A stretch of DNA of 64,000 bases from Azospirillum thermophilum (GTDB lineage: Bacteria > Pseudomonadota > Alphaproteobacteria > Azospirillales > Azospirillaceae). Made by a program: the position numbers and the translations under genes. Positions 17,660 to 26,594 of the stretch are shown one piece after another. The notes below the pieces were generated by a model. It had not been told where the DNA came from, did no database searches, and worked only from the letters and a program-made list of their open reading frames with translations. How positions within the stretch are numbered: the stretch's first letter is position 1; the number at the start of each line of letters is the position of its first letter. The DNA lies in contig NZ_CP029353.1 in the NCBI RefSeq assembly GCF_003130795.1, positions 1,813,501 through 1,877,500 of the forward strand, in the 5' to 3' direction.

Positions 17660-19024
17660 TCATCCGGAGGTGCGGCGGCGCATCGGCACCGGGCGGGCGC
17701 CGGGGGTCTCGCGCTCCTCCGGCCGCTCCGGCGTGCGCCCCTGGGCGACGTCGGCGGTGATCAGGCGGGCGCCGCGCTCGTAGGTCATGTAGCGCCACAG
17801 CCATTGCAGGCTGACCAGCAGGCGCTTCTCGAACCCGACCAGTAGATAGACATGGACGATCGCCCACAAGATCCAGGCGAACCACCCCTTCAACCGCCGA
17901 TGGCCGAAGTCGAAGACGGCGGCGCTGCGGCCGATGATCGCCGTGTTGCCGCGGTTGCGGAACCGGAAGGCCGGCATCGCCGCGCCGCGCGCGATGCCGG
18001 CCTCCAGCGCCCGCCCGAGATGCTCGCCCTGCTGCTTGGCGACCTGGGCGAGGCCGGGCAGCGGCTTGCCGTCGTCGCCCTCCGCCATCGCCGTGTCGCC
18101 CAGCGCATAGACGCCGTCGAGTCCCGGAACCGACAGATCCGGCGCGACTCGGATGCGGCCGGCCCGGTCGGTCTCCACCCCCAGCCAGCGCCCGGCGGGC
18201 GAGGCGGTGACGCCGGCGCCCCAGATGATCGTGCCGGCGGGGACGATCCGGCCGGCGATGGTCACCGCGCCCTCCTCGATCCTCTCCACCGCCTTGCCGG
18301 TCATCACCTCCACCCCCAGCCGCTCCAGCGCGCGGCGGGCATAGCCGGCAAGCTCGTCGGGGAAGGTGCCGAGGATGCGCGGCCCCGCCTCCACCAGCAG
18401 GATGCGGGTGGCGCGCGGGTCGATGCGGCGGAAGTCGCGGGCCAGCGTGTAGCGGGCAAGCTCGGCGATGGCGCCGGCCATCTCCACGCCGGTCGGGCCG
18501 CCGCCGACCACCACCGCGGTCATCAGCGCCGCCTGCCGCGCCGGGTCCTCGCTGATCTCCGCCTGCTCGAAGCAGCTCAGCAGCCGGGCGCGCAGCCGCC
18601 GGGCGTTCTCGATCGTCTTCAGCCCCGGCGCCACCTCGGCCCACTCGTCATGGCCGAAATAGTTGTAGGAGGAGCCGGTGGCGATCACCAGCCGGTCATA
18701 GGGCACGACGCTGCCGTCGGCGAGGGTCACCGCCTTCGCGGCGCGGTCCACCCCCACCACCTCGCCCAGCACCACGTTGATGTTGGGGTGGCGGCTCAGG
18801 ATCCGCCGGATCGGCTGGGCGATGTCGGCCGGCGACAGGGCGGCCGTCGCCACCTGATAGAGCAGCGGCACGAACAGGTGGTAGTTGTTGCGGTCGATGA
18901 CCGTGACGCGGATGTTCGTGCTGCCGAGGGCGGCGGCGCAGGCAAGGCCGCCGAAGCCGGCGCCGATGATGACGACATGGGTGGCGTCGTCCACCGGGGC
19001 CGGGGTGCGGTTGACGGGCGGCAT
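17660..19024 (-). CDS. ndh: Type II NADH dehydrogenase-like FAD/NAD(P) oxidoreductase
   Basis: 454-residue single-subunit flavoprotein that would transfer electrons from NADH to quinone without proton pumping. FAD-binding GxGxxG (VVIIGAGFGGLACAAALG, about 17-34), NAD-binding VVVGGGPTGVEMAGAIAELAR (about 170-190) and the C-terminal FAD contact GVYALGDTAMAE are present. A hydrophobic C-terminal stretch (LKGWFAWILWAIVHVYLLVGFEKRLLVS) suggests peripheral membrane attachment. The start follows GGAGG. Confidence 0.92.
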   Translation of the reverse strand: MPPVNRTPAPVDDATHVVIIGAGFGGLACAAALGSTNIRVTVIDRNNYHLFVPLLYQVATAALSPADIAQPIRRILSRHPNINVVLGEVVGVDRAAKAVTLADGSVVPYDRLVIATGSSYNYFGHDEWAEVAPGLKTIENARRLRARLLSCFEQAEISEDPARQAALMTAVVVGGGPTGVEMAGAIAELARYTLARDFRRIDPRATRILLVEAGPRILGTFPDELAGYARRALERLGVEVMTGKAVERIEEGAVTIAGRIVPAGTIIWGAGVTASPAGRWLGVETDRAGRIRVAPDLSVPGLDGVYALGDTAMAEGDDGKPLPGLAQVAKQQGEHLGRALEAGIARGAAMPAFRFRNRGNTAIIGRSAAVFDFGHRRLKGWFAWILWAIVHVYLLVGFEKRLLVSLQWLWRYMTYERGARLITADVAQGRTPERPEERETPGARPVPMRRRTSG

Positions 19025-19203
19025 GGACGGGACCTCCGAAGGCTTGCTGGCGGGGGACGGACGGCGCGGCGGCCCGGAAGACCGCCCCCTCCTAAACGCC
19101 GCCCGCCCCCGTCATTGCGCCCGCACGGACCGTTCCAGGCGGGGTATGCCCTTCGTTGGGCCGCCCCGCCCCGTCCTGTCACCGCCTCCCCGTCACGGCA
19201 CCC

Positions 19204-20310
19204 TTATTCCGCCGCGTCGAGCGTCGGATAGTCGGTGTAGCCGCGCGCATCGCCGCCGTAGAAGGTCTTGCCGTTGGCCTCGGCGAGCGGAGCGTCGCGG
19301 CGCAGCCGCTCCACCAGGTCGGGGTTGCTGATGAAGGGGCGGCCGAAGGCGACGAGGTCGGCATGGCCGCCGCCCACCGCCTCGATGGCGAGCTCGCGGG
19401 TATAGCTGTTGTTCGCCATGTAGACGCCGCGCCAGCGCCCGCGCAGGTCGGCCAGCAGGCCGCCGAAGCCCGGATGCGGGCTGCGGGTCACCCCCTCGAT
19501 CATGTGGAGGTAGGCGAGGCCGTAGCCGTTCAGCCGCTCGATCACCGGGGCGAAGGTGCTGAGCGGATCGCTCTCCTGCGCGTCGTTGCTCGGGCTCAGC
19601 GGCGACAGGCGGATGCCGGTGCGGTCGGCGCCGATCTCCGCCACCACGGCGTCCATCACCTCGAACAGGAAGCGGGCGCGGTTCTCCACCGGACCGCCAT
19701 AGGCGTCGGTGCGCTTGTTGGTGCCGTCGCGCAGGAACTGGTCGATCAGGTAGCCGTTGGCGGCATGCACCTCCACCCCGTCGAATCCGGCCTGGAGCGC
19801 GTTGCGCGCCGCCTTGCGGTAGTCCGCGACGATGCCCGGCAGCTCGTCGGCCGCCAGCGCCCGCGGCTCCGGGATCTCCTTGAAGCCCTCGACGGTGAAG
19901 GCCTTGACGTTCGGCTTCACCACCGACGGGGCGACCGGCAGCGCGCCGCCCGGCTGCAGGTCGGGGTGCGAGATGCGCCCGACATGCCAGAGCTGCATGA
20001 CGATGTGGCCGCCGCGGGCATGCACCGCGTCGGTGACCAGCCGCCAGCCGGCGATCTGCTCCGCGCTGTGGATGCCGGGGGTGTAGGCATAGCCCTTGCC
20101 CTGCGGCGAGATCTGCGTCGCCTCGCTGATGATCAGGCCGGCCGAGGCGCGCTGGGCGTAATACTCCGCATTCATCGCGGTCGGCACGCCGGTGGCGTTG
20201 TCGGTCCGGCTGCGCGTCAACGGCGCCATGGCGATCCGGTTGGGCAGGCTCATCCGGCCGACGGTGACCGGCTGGAACAGGGGATTGCTGTCAGGCGTGC
20301 TGTCGCTCAT
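19204..20310 (-). CDS. Old yellow enzyme family alkene reductase (NemA-like)
   Basis: 368-residue FMN-dependent ene-reductase reducing activated C=C bonds (for example N-ethylmaleimide or enones) with NADPH. Motifs include NRIAMAPLTRSR, the substrate-binding region MQLWHVGRISHP, HAANGYLIDQFLRDGTNKRTDAYGG and the C-terminal GRPFISNPDLVERLR. The start at 20310 is preceded by GGAGTGG; the upstream extension looks like read-through. A second member at 49278 is clearly paralogous. The two are far apart and seem separately regulated. Confidence 0.93.
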   Translation of the reverse strand: MSDSTPDSNPLFQPVTVGRMSLPNRIAMAPLTRSRTDNATGVPTAMNAEYYAQRASAGLIISEATQISPQGKGYAYTPGIHSAEQIAGWRLVTDAVHARGGHIVMQLWHVGRISHPDLQPGGALPVAPSVVKPNVKAFTVEGFKEIPEPRALAADELPGIVADYRKAARNALQAGFDGVEVHAANGYLIDQFLRDGTNKRTDAYGGPVENRARFLFEVMDAVVAEIGADRTGIRLSPLSPSNDAQESDPLSTFAPVIERLNGYGLAYLHMIEGVTRSPHPGFGGLLADLRGRWRGVYMANNSYTRELAIEAVGGGHADLVAFGRPFISNPDLVERLRRDAPLAEANGKTFYGGDARGYTDYPTLDAAE

Positions 20311-20463
20311 TCCGGCGCCACTCCATTCCTTGCGACCGATGGTCGTGTCTTCACGGCCAGCGAGTGTGGCGCATCGGGCGGCCGAGGCAACCGCCCGCAC
20401 CGCCGCACCCCGCCCGGCGGCGCGAATGGCTGCCATGCCGCGGCCCCGCCCGGCGCTCCGCCG

Positions 20464-21510
20464 TCAGCGGGCGGCCGCCACCCCCAGCCGGCCGGCGAGG
20501 AAGGCGAGGACCGCGTCGTTGAAGGCGCGGTGGAAGGCCGCGCGGTCGAAGCCGCCCTCGTCGCGGCACAGCTCGGCCTCGCCCTCCGCCGCCACCGCCG
20601 CGGCGAACGCCTCGCCGCAGGGCGGCAGGAAGGCGAAATGGCCGGCGCCCCCGACGACCCGCACCTCCGGACGGACCGGCAGCGCCTCCGCGACCGTCGT
20701 CACGTCGGCCGGCGTCACTCCGTCGCCGCCGCGCTCCGACCCCCAGAGCTGCACCGGCACCGACACGCGCGCCAGCCCGGCTCCCGCGAACAGCCGCCCG
20801 GCCGCCGGATCGGCGATGACCGCCGCCCTGATCCGCCCGTCATGCTCGATCGGCAGGGCGAAGGCCGACCCGTCGCGCACCTGCTCGCACCAGCGGTTGC
20901 CGGGATAGGTCGGGCAGTCCGACAGCAGCAGCCGGAAATCGGGCACGCCCCCGATCACCGCCAGCCCGGTGAAGCCGCCGCGCGAGAAACCGAAGAAGCC
21001 GATCCGCTCGCGGTCGATCCGCCCGGCCTCCGGCCAGCCGGTCAGCATATGGTCGATCAGCCGCCGGATGTCGCCCGGACGGCCGGTCATCGAGGCGAGG
21101 TCCCCCGGGCGCCGCAGCGGCGACCGCCCGCTGTCCAGCGGATGGTTGATCGCCGCCACCACGAATCCGGCATCGGCGAGACGGACGGCGGTGTCGTGGT
21201 GGCCGCCGAACCAGCCACCGACGCCGTGCGACATCACCACCAGCGGCAGCCGCCCGCCGGTCACCGGGCAGTCGCGCACCGCGCGGATCGTCATGGGGCC
21301 GAAGGCGATGTCGGCCGGCTCCCCGGCGCAGGGGTACCAGACGGCGCCGGACATCGCCGGGCGGTCGCCGTCGGCGGGGATCTGGAGCTGCCGCATGCCC
21401 GCCGCCCCGGCCCGCTCCATCGGCAGGAGAAGCGCCAGCGCGGACAGCAGGGCCAGCATCACGGCGCGCCCGCGGCGGCGGCAGGGCGGGAGGAGGTCTT
21501 CGGCGGTCAT
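20464..21510 (-). CDS. Exported alpha/beta hydrolase, dienelactone hydrolase/PAF-acetylhydrolase-like
   Basis: 348-residue alpha/beta-hydrolase. A hydrophobic N-terminal segment (VMLALLSALALLLPMERAGAAG, about 18-39) after basic residues looks like a signal peptide, so it probably acts in the periplasm. The oxyanion/nucleophile region shows VMSHGVGGWFGGH and the nucleophile elbow GFSRGG. The late His is likely in GGAGHFAFLPP. The substrate is unknown. Start 21510 is chosen for its AGGAG site. Confidence 0.85.
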   Translation of the reverse strand: MTAEDLLPPCRRRGRAVMLALLSALALLLPMERAGAAGMRQLQIPADGDRPAMSGAVWYPCAGEPADIAFGPMTIRAVRDCPVTGGRLPLVVMSHGVGGWFGGHHDTAVRLADAGFVVAAINHPLDSGRSPLRRPGDLASMTGRPGDIRRLIDHMLTGWPEAGRIDRERIGFFGFSRGGFTGLAVIGGVPDFRLLLSDCPTYPGNRWCEQVRDGSAFALPIEHDGRIRAAVIADPAAGRLFAGAGLARVSVPVQLWGSERGGDGVTPADVTTVAEALPVRPEVRVVGGAGHFAFLPPCGEAFAAAVAAEGEAELCRDEGGFDRAAFHRAFNDAVLAFLAGRLGVAAAR

Positions 21511-21672
21511 GTCGGCATCTCCTGAGACCGGCGGCCCATGTCGCCGCCACGCAGCCGAGTGTGCCGCGTCCGCGGAACGGATCAACCTCCGGTGACGGCG
21601 GCCCTCCCCGCGGCGCGCGAATGGCCGCCATGCCCGCGGGGACGCATTTTTTGAGCCGCACCGTCAAAAGTC

Positions 21673-21700
21673 TGGGACGCACTGCCAAGTGCGCGTCCCA
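21673..21700. repeat. Imperfect inverted repeat upstream of the Nif11-type gene
   Basis: TGGGACGC (21673-21680) and GCGTCCCA (21693-21700) are perfect arms, extended by ACT/AGT around a GCCA loop with a two-base bulge. It lies 67 bases before the Nif11-type start codon and could be an operator or leader hairpin. The rest of the 256-base gap shows no recognised gene. Confidence 0.45.
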
Positions 21701-21766
21701 TCGATGTACTAGCATCGGCGTCCGTCACCGTTCCCTTCACACCTCAATCCACGGGACCAGCCGACC

Positions 21767-22150
21767 ATGACCATGCCGTCGCCCATCGAAGACCTCGCCC
21801 GCCTGCTGTCGGAAAAGCCCGGGCTGGTGACCGCGCTGCAGGCCGCCGCCGGCGCCGGGGAAGCCACGGAGGCGCTGATCCGCATCGCCGGCGAGAACGG
21901 CATCGCCGTGGACAGGGACCAGCTCGCCGCCCACTGCGCCCGGATGGCTGCGACGTCCGGCGACGCGCTGTCGGACGACGAGCTCGACCGCATCAGCGGC
22001 GGCCTGAACCGCACCGAGTTCATCATCATGTCGATCTTCACCGGCGGCCTGGGCTGCATGATCCACACGGCCGTCGCCGCAAGCGGCGGAAACCAGTGCG
22101 TCCCGACCGACGGCGGCCGGCTCCGGCCGATCGAGAGTCCCCGCCGCTGA
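21767..22150 (+). CDS. Nif11-type leader peptide RiPP precursor (orphan)
   Basis: 127-residue small protein. The first 79 residues form a helical leader (IEDLARLLSEKPGLVTALQ ... ALIRIAGENGIAVDRDQLAAH) ending in LSDDELDRISGG, the double-glycine cleavage signature (G78-G79) of the Nif11/nitrile-hydratase-like leader class. The following 48-residue candidate core has two cysteines (C97, C111), several Ser/Thr, a hydrophobic IIMSIF stretch and a charged tail. Nif11 leaders belong to ribosomally made, modified peptides. No lanthionine synthetase, radical SAM, YcaO or peptidase-transporter gene is near, so maturation enzymes must be elsewhere or lost. Confidence 0.85.
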   Translation: MTMPSPIEDLARLLSEKPGLVTALQAAAGAGEATEALIRIAGENGIAVDRDQLAAHCARMAATSGDALSDDELDRISGGLNRTEFIIMSIFTGGLGCMIHTAVAASGGNQCVPTDGGRLRPIESPRR

Positions 22151-22303
22151 GCCGGGGCCGCGGCTGGCGGCAAAGCCGCGGGCGACGTCCCCCCGCCGGA
22201 TGATCGCCGCCGGATGAACGGCAATGGCGGGACGACCGGCCCCTTCGGCCGTTGAAGGCAGGTGCCCCCGGCAACCGCCCCACCGAAGGAGAGGCCGTCC
22301 CCG

Positions 22304-23068
22304 ATGCTGCAGCGCTGGCCAGACCGTCTCTGGATCGTCCGCCACGGCGAAAGCGCCGGCAACGTGGCGCGGGCCGCCGCCGATGCCGCCGGACTGGCGC
22401 GGATCGACATCGCGGAGCGCGACGTCGACGTTCCGCTCAGCGACCTCGGTCACCGCCAGTCGGCGGCGCTCGGCCGCTGGTTCGCCCGCCTGCCGGAGGC
22501 CGAGCGGCCGGACGTCCTGCTGGTCTCGCCCTACCGGCGCGCCCGCCAGACGGCGGACGGCATCCGGCAGGGCGGCGGCACTGCCCTGTCGCTGGCCGAG
22601 CTCGCCGTCGACGAGCGGCTGCGCGAGAAGGAGTTCGGCGTCCTCGACCGGCTGACCAGCGCCGGCATCCGGCATCAGTTCCCCGAGCAGGCGGAGCACC
22701 GCCGCATCCTCGGCAAGTTCTACCACCGGCCGCCGGGCGGCGAGAGCTGGTGCGACGTGATCCTGCGGCTGCGCAGCGCGCTCGACACCGTCAGCCTGCA
22801 CCATGGCGGGCGGCGGGTGCTGATCGTCAGCCACCAGGTGGTGGTGCTGTGCCTGCGCTACCTGCTGGAGGGGCTGACCGAGGAGGAGATCCTGGCCATC
22901 GACCGGCAGGGCGACGTCGCCAACGGTTCGGTCACCGAATACCGCTTCGACCCGCAGGCCGGGCTGACCGGCCGGCTGGTGCTCCACCGCTACAACGACG
23001 TCGAGCCGCAGGCGGAGAGCGACACGCCGGTCACCGCCGAGCCCGACGCCCCCGTGGCGACCCGCTGA
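22304..23068 (+). CDS. Histidine phosphatase (phosphoglycerate mutase) family protein
   Basis: 254-residue histidine phosphatase. The catalytic RHGE motif is IVRHGESAGN near residue 12, and a second arginine/histidine set appears as VSPYRRARQTADG and LIVSHQVVV. The substrate is unknown; such proteins range from phosphoglycerate mutases to broad phosphatases. The start at 22304 follows AAGGAGAGG. nnrD begins 10 bases after its stop, so the two are probably cotranscribed. Confidence 0.9.
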   Translation: MLQRWPDRLWIVRHGESAGNVARAAADAAGLARIDIAERDVDVPLSDLGHRQSAALGRWFARLPEAERPDVLLVSPYRRARQTADGIRQGGGTALSLAELAVDERLREKEFGVLDRLTSAGIRHQFPEQAEHRRILGKFYHRPPGGESWCDVILRLRSALDTVSLHHGGRRVLIVSHQVVVLCLRYLLEGLTEEEILAIDRQGDVANGSVTEYRFDPQAGLTGRLVLHRYNDVEPQAESDTPVTAEPDAPVATR

Positions 23069-23078
23069 AGGCCCCGCC

Positions 23079-23984
23079 ATGAGCGATCCCGTCGCCGTCA
23101 CCCCCGAACTCCTGCGCCGCACCCCCCTGCCCCGCCCCAGCGAGGAGGGCGACAAGGAGGAGCGCGGGCGGGTCCTGGTCGTCGCCGGCAGCGTCCAGGT
23201 TCCCGGCGGCGCCCTGCTGGCGGGAATCGGCGCGCTGCGGGCGGGGGCCGGCAAGCTGCAGATCGCCACCTGCGCCTCCGTCGCGCCGCATCTCGGCCTC
23301 GCGGTGCCGGAGGCGCTGGTCGCCGGGCTGCCGGAAACGGCGGAGGGCGGCATCTCCCCCGACGCGGCCACGGCGCTCATCGAGCGGGCACGGCGGTGCG
23401 ACGCGGTGCTGATCGGCCCGGGCATGATGGACCGCCCGGCCGTCGCCGCCCTGGCCGGCGCGTTGCTGCGCGGACTGGACGGCCCTCCGGATGGCCCGTC
23501 CCTGCTGCTCGACGCCGGGGCGCTGGCGGCGCTGGAGCAGGCCGGGGCCGCACCGCCGCACCGCGCCGGCCGGATGGTCGTCACTCCCCATTCCGGCGAG
23601 ATGGCGAGCCTGCTGGGCATGGAGCGCGCCGACGTCTCGGCCGACCCGCCGGGCGTGGCGCTGCGCGCGGCCCGGCAGCTCGGCGCGGTGGTGGCGCTGA
23701 AGGGAAGCTGCACCCACATCGCCACCCCGGAGGGCGCCCGCTGGGCCTACGACCGCGGCCGGGTCGGGCTGGCGACCTCGGGCTCCGGCGACACGCTGGC
23801 CGGCATCGTCGCCGGCCTGCTCGCCCGCGGCGCGCCGCCGGAGGTCGCCGCGATCTGGGCCGTCTATCTGCATGGCGAGGCCGGCAACCGCCTCGCCCGC
23901 CGCCACGGCCCCCTCGGCTACCTCGCCCGCGAACTGCTGGCCGAGGTCCCGGCGATCCTCGCGGAACTCTGCGATTGGTCGTGA
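23079..23984 (+). CDS. nnrD: ADP-dependent NAD(P)H-hydrate dehydratase
   Basis: 301-residue ribokinase-fold enzyme (YjeF C-terminal domain type) that repairs hydrated NADH/NADPH using ADP. The glycine-rich GRVLVVAGSVQVPGGALLAGIGALRAGAGK (about 28-57), PHSGEMASLLG and the nucleotide/catalytic GSGDTLAGIVAGLLARG are present. The N-terminal epimerase domain (NnrE) is absent, so the epimerase must be encoded separately. It is linked to the histidine phosphatase upstream. Confidence 0.93.
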   Translation: MSDPVAVTPELLRRTPLPRPSEEGDKEERGRVLVVAGSVQVPGGALLAGIGALRAGAGKLQIATCASVAPHLGLAVPEALVAGLPETAEGGISPDAATALIERARRCDAVLIGPGMMDRPAVAALAGALLRGLDGPPDGPSLLLDAGALAALEQAGAAPPHRAGRMVVTPHSGEMASLLGMERADVSADPPGVALRAARQLGAVVALKGSCTHIATPEGARWAYDRGRVGLATSGSGDTLAGIVAGLLARGAPPEVAAIWAVYLHGEAGNRLARRHGPLGYLARELLAEVPAILAELCDWS

Positions 23985-24001
23985 CACGGGGAAAGCGTTG
24001 G

Positions 24002-24084
24002 TGCGGGCGGCGGGATTCGAACCCGCATACCGTATCGGTGAGGGATTTTAAGTCCCTTGCGTCTGCCTGTTCCGCCACGCCCGC
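24002..24084 (-). tRNA. tRNA-Leu(UAA)
   Basis: The minus strand folds into a class II tRNA. The acceptor stem pairs GCGGGCG with CGCCCGC followed by discriminator A, the anticodon stem-loop is AGGGA-CTTAAAA-TCCCT with anticodon TAA, there is a long variable arm, and the T-arm is GCGGG-TTCGAAT-CCCGC. The CCA end is not encoded. Confidence 0.97.
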
Positions 24085-24265
24085 GCACCGCTGACGGAAG
24101 GTCGGGCATAGCCCGCAGCGGTTGCATATCCATGTATGCTGCACGCCGTTCCGTCGCAATGACTTAGACAATCCGCAGGGGAGCGGTCAAGACACCTGAA
24201 CCGGCGCGGGCGCCACCCCATATATGCGCAGGGTGCAACCTCGGCGACACGGATGAGGGCTGGCG

Positions 24266-24433
24266 GTGGAGACGGTCGATTGGGTGGCTGTGGTGGCGAT
24301 CCTGATGGTCGCGGTCCTGGTGATCCCCGGCGCGCTGCGCAGCAACCGGCGGACGTGGCTGCCCTATGCCGCGGTCTGGCTGGCGGTCATCGCCGGGCTG
24401 GTCTGGCTCTACCAGACCTTCGGGCCGTTCTGA
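24266..24433 (+). CDS. Small two-helix membrane protein, unidentified
   Basis: 55-residue frame starting at GTG, with GAGGG a few bases upstream. It encodes two hydrophobic helices (VAVVAILMVAVLVIPGAL and AAVWLAVIAGLVWLYQTF) separated by a basic turn (RSNRRTW), consistent with an inner-membrane hairpin. I do not recognise the family. Good codon usage and the ribosome-binding site support it as real. It converges with another small membrane protein, with 13 bases between stops. Confidence 0.65.
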   Translation: METVDWVAVVAILMVAVLVIPGALRSNRRTWLPYAAVWLAVIAGLVWLYQTFGPF

Positions 24434-24446
24434 GCCGACACGGCCC

Positions 24447-24692
24447 TCACAGCCGCTCGTCCTCCTCCATCCCCATGATCCCGATGCTCATCGATACGGT
24501 GCCGAAGGTGGTCATCAGCCCGCCGTAGAGCATCATCGTCGCGACCACGCCATGGTCGCTCGACCAGATCAGCGTGGCGAGGTTGGCGACGTCCAGCAGC
24601 AAGAGTCCGGTCGCCAGCACGACGGCTCCGGCGCAGCCCGCCGCCAGATGCTTCAACAGGAAGAGGATCGCGGCTTTCTCGAAAGGCTTCAT
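24447..24692 (-). CDS. Small membrane protein, unidentified
   Basis: 81-residue protein with a basic N-terminus (MKPFEKAAILFLLKHLAAG) and two hydrophobic helices (GAVVLATGLLLLDVANLATLIW and MMLYGGLMTTFGTVSMSIGIMGM) ending in an acidic tail (EEDERL). No family is recognised. The start at MKPF is chosen over an upstream ATG because the extra 22 residues are Arg/Ala-rich and unlike a membrane-protein N-terminus. Confidence 0.7.
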   Translation of the reverse strand: MKPFEKAAILFLLKHLAAGCAGAVVLATGLLLLDVANLATLIWSSDHGVVATMMLYGGLMTTFGTVSMSIGIMGMEEDERL

Positions 24693-24870
24693 GGCTCGAT
24701 GCATCCCATCGCCGGCCGAAGCCGGCGCGCGCAGCGCGCGCCGGTCGGGCAACGCCATTGAAAGCCGGCGTCGGCGGGATGCGTCGGCCGGCTGCGGTCG
24801 TGAACGTGGTCATACCGAAGTAATCCGCGCCCGATTCGCAGCAAGCCTGACTGTCGTGGTAGGAGATTGT

Positions 24871-25650
24871 TTAACCTTTGGTCCCGACCGTGACGGTCGG
24901 CGTACCGCCCAGCCGGGTGACGACGCCCGACAGCTCCTCCGTGGCCGCCACCACCCGCCCCTCGTCGGTGCCGCGCAGCACGAGGCTGGTGCCGAAATAG
25001 CCGTTGCGGAAATAGGGGTAGCTGCCGATCTCCAGATCCGCGTAGCGGTCCTGCAGGGCGCCCAGCTCGGCGGCGATCACCCCCTCGCCCAGCGTGCAGG
25101 AGACGGTGCGGGCATGCAGCGCCGGGCCGCCGGCCAGCTTGGGCAGGATGCCGTCCAGCATCGCCTGCATGATGTTGGGCACCCCGGCCATCACGAAGAC
25201 GTTGCCGATGCGGAAGCCCGGCGCCTGGCTGATCGGGTTGTCGATCAGCGTGGCCCCCGCCGGGATGTTGGCCATGCGCAGCCGCGCCTCGTTGAGCTGG
25301 CCGGGCGCATAGTGCCGCTCCAGCCGGGCGACGGCCTCGGGGTTGCGCTCCAGCGGGACGCCGAAGGCCCTGGCGATGCATTCCGACGTGATGTCGTCAT
25401 GGGTCGGGCCGATGCCGCCGGTGGTGAAGACGTAGGTGTAACGGGCGCGCAGCGCGTCCACCGCGGCGATGATCTCCTCCTCCAGGTCGGGCACCACCCG
25501 CGCCTCGCGCAGGCGGACGCCGATGTCGGACAGCTTCTCCGCGATGTGGCCGAGGTTGGCGTCCTTGGTTCGGCCGGAGAGGATCTCGTTGCCGATGATC
25601 AGCACGGCGGCGGTGGGGCTGGAGCCGGTCTCGGCGGCGGCAGAGGTCAT
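24871..25650 (-). CDS. CinA/MoaB-like molybdopterin-binding domain protein
   Basis: 259-residue protein of the competence/damage-inducible CinA N-terminal family (MoCF fold). It has LIIGNEILSGRTKDANLGHIAEKL, TTGGIGPTHDDITSECIARAFG and VFVMAGVPNIMQAMLDGILP, the conserved blocks of the family. The C-terminal nicotinamide-nucleotide amidase domain of full CinA is lacking, so PncC activity is not expected; some stand-alone members are linked to nucleotide repair. It is divergent from sfsA. Confidence 0.9.
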   Translation of the reverse strand: MTSAAAETGSSPTAAVLIIGNEILSGRTKDANLGHIAEKLSDIGVRLREARVVPDLEEEIIAAVDALRARYTYVFTTGGIGPTHDDITSECIARAFGVPLERNPEAVARLERHYAPGQLNEARLRMANIPAGATLIDNPISQAPGFRIGNVFVMAGVPNIMQAMLDGILPKLAGGPALHARTVSCTLGEGVIAAELGALQDRYADLEIGSYPYFRNGYFGTSLVLRGTDEGRVVAATEELSGVVTRLGGTPTVTVGTKG

Positions 25651-25827
25651 TCGTCGGGGTCTCCGGATGATCGCGGGTAGGTCTCGGGCGTGCAGGCGAC
25701 GGGCAGCGGTACGCTCGGCCGCGGCGGCCGGATCAACGGCCTCCGCTCTCCGGACCCGGCCCGGCCTGGCCGGGCGGCGTCGGGCCCCTTGCGGTCCCGC
25801 CGAGCCCCCGCTAGCGTGTCGCCCAAC

Positions 25828-26543
25828 ATGCGCTTTCCCTCCCCGCTCCTGCAAGGCCGGCTGGTCCGGCGCTACAAACGCTTCCTCGCCGACGTCGAGC
25901 TCGACGGCGCGGTGGTGACCGCCCATGTCCCCAACTCCGGCAGCATGCTGGGGCTGGACGCGCCGGGTTCCGCCGTCTGGCTGTCGCGCTCCGACAACCC
26001 CAACCGCAAGCTGGCCTACACGCTGGAGCTGGTGGAGGCCGACGGCCGCCCGGTCGGGGTCAACACCGGCCACCCCAACGCGCTGGCCGCCGCCGCCATC
26101 GCGGCCGGCCGCATTCCCGAGCTCGCCGGCTACGCCACGCTGCGGCGCGAGGTGAAGTACGGCCGCAACTCGCGCATCGACGTGCTGCTGGAGGATGGTC
26201 CCGGCGGGCGCCCGCCCTGCTATGTCGAGGTGAAGAACGTCCATCTCCGCCGGCCGGACCGCGGCGACGGCCTCGCGGCGGAATTCCCCGACTGCGTCAC
26301 CGCCCGCGGCGCGAAACACCTGGAGGAGATGTCCGCCATGGTGGCGCAGGGCTGCCGTGCCGTGATGCTGTATCTTGTCCAGCGGATGGATTGCACCTAC
26401 TTCCGGGTGGCGGACGATCTCGATCCGGCCTATGACGCTGCGTTGCGGCGCGCGCTCGCCGGCGGGGTGGAGGCGCTCTGCTGGGCTTGCACGCTGGGCC
26501 CGAGTCGATTGAATTGGACCGGCCGCTGCCCGTGCGGCCGTGA
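25828..26543 (+). pseudogene. sfsA: SfsA, DNA/RNA nuclease SfsA family (single-base frameshift near the end)
   Basis: Member of the SfsA family (sugar fermentation stimulation protein, nuclease-like fold). It starts [20 protein letters not shown], with [24 protein letters not shown] and [10 protein letters not shown], and the expected length is about 238 residues. In the given sequence the frame continues past the normal end and overlaps map. One extra G at about 26502 gives the typical family ending ([15 protein letters not shown] then stop at 26541-26543). I infer a lost base in the assembly. It is followed by map, 51 bases after the corrected stop. Confidence 0.9.
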
Positions 26544-26594
26544 CGCCGCCGCGTCGATCGCCGAGCGGATCGCCGTGCCGATCGCCTGTTTGTC

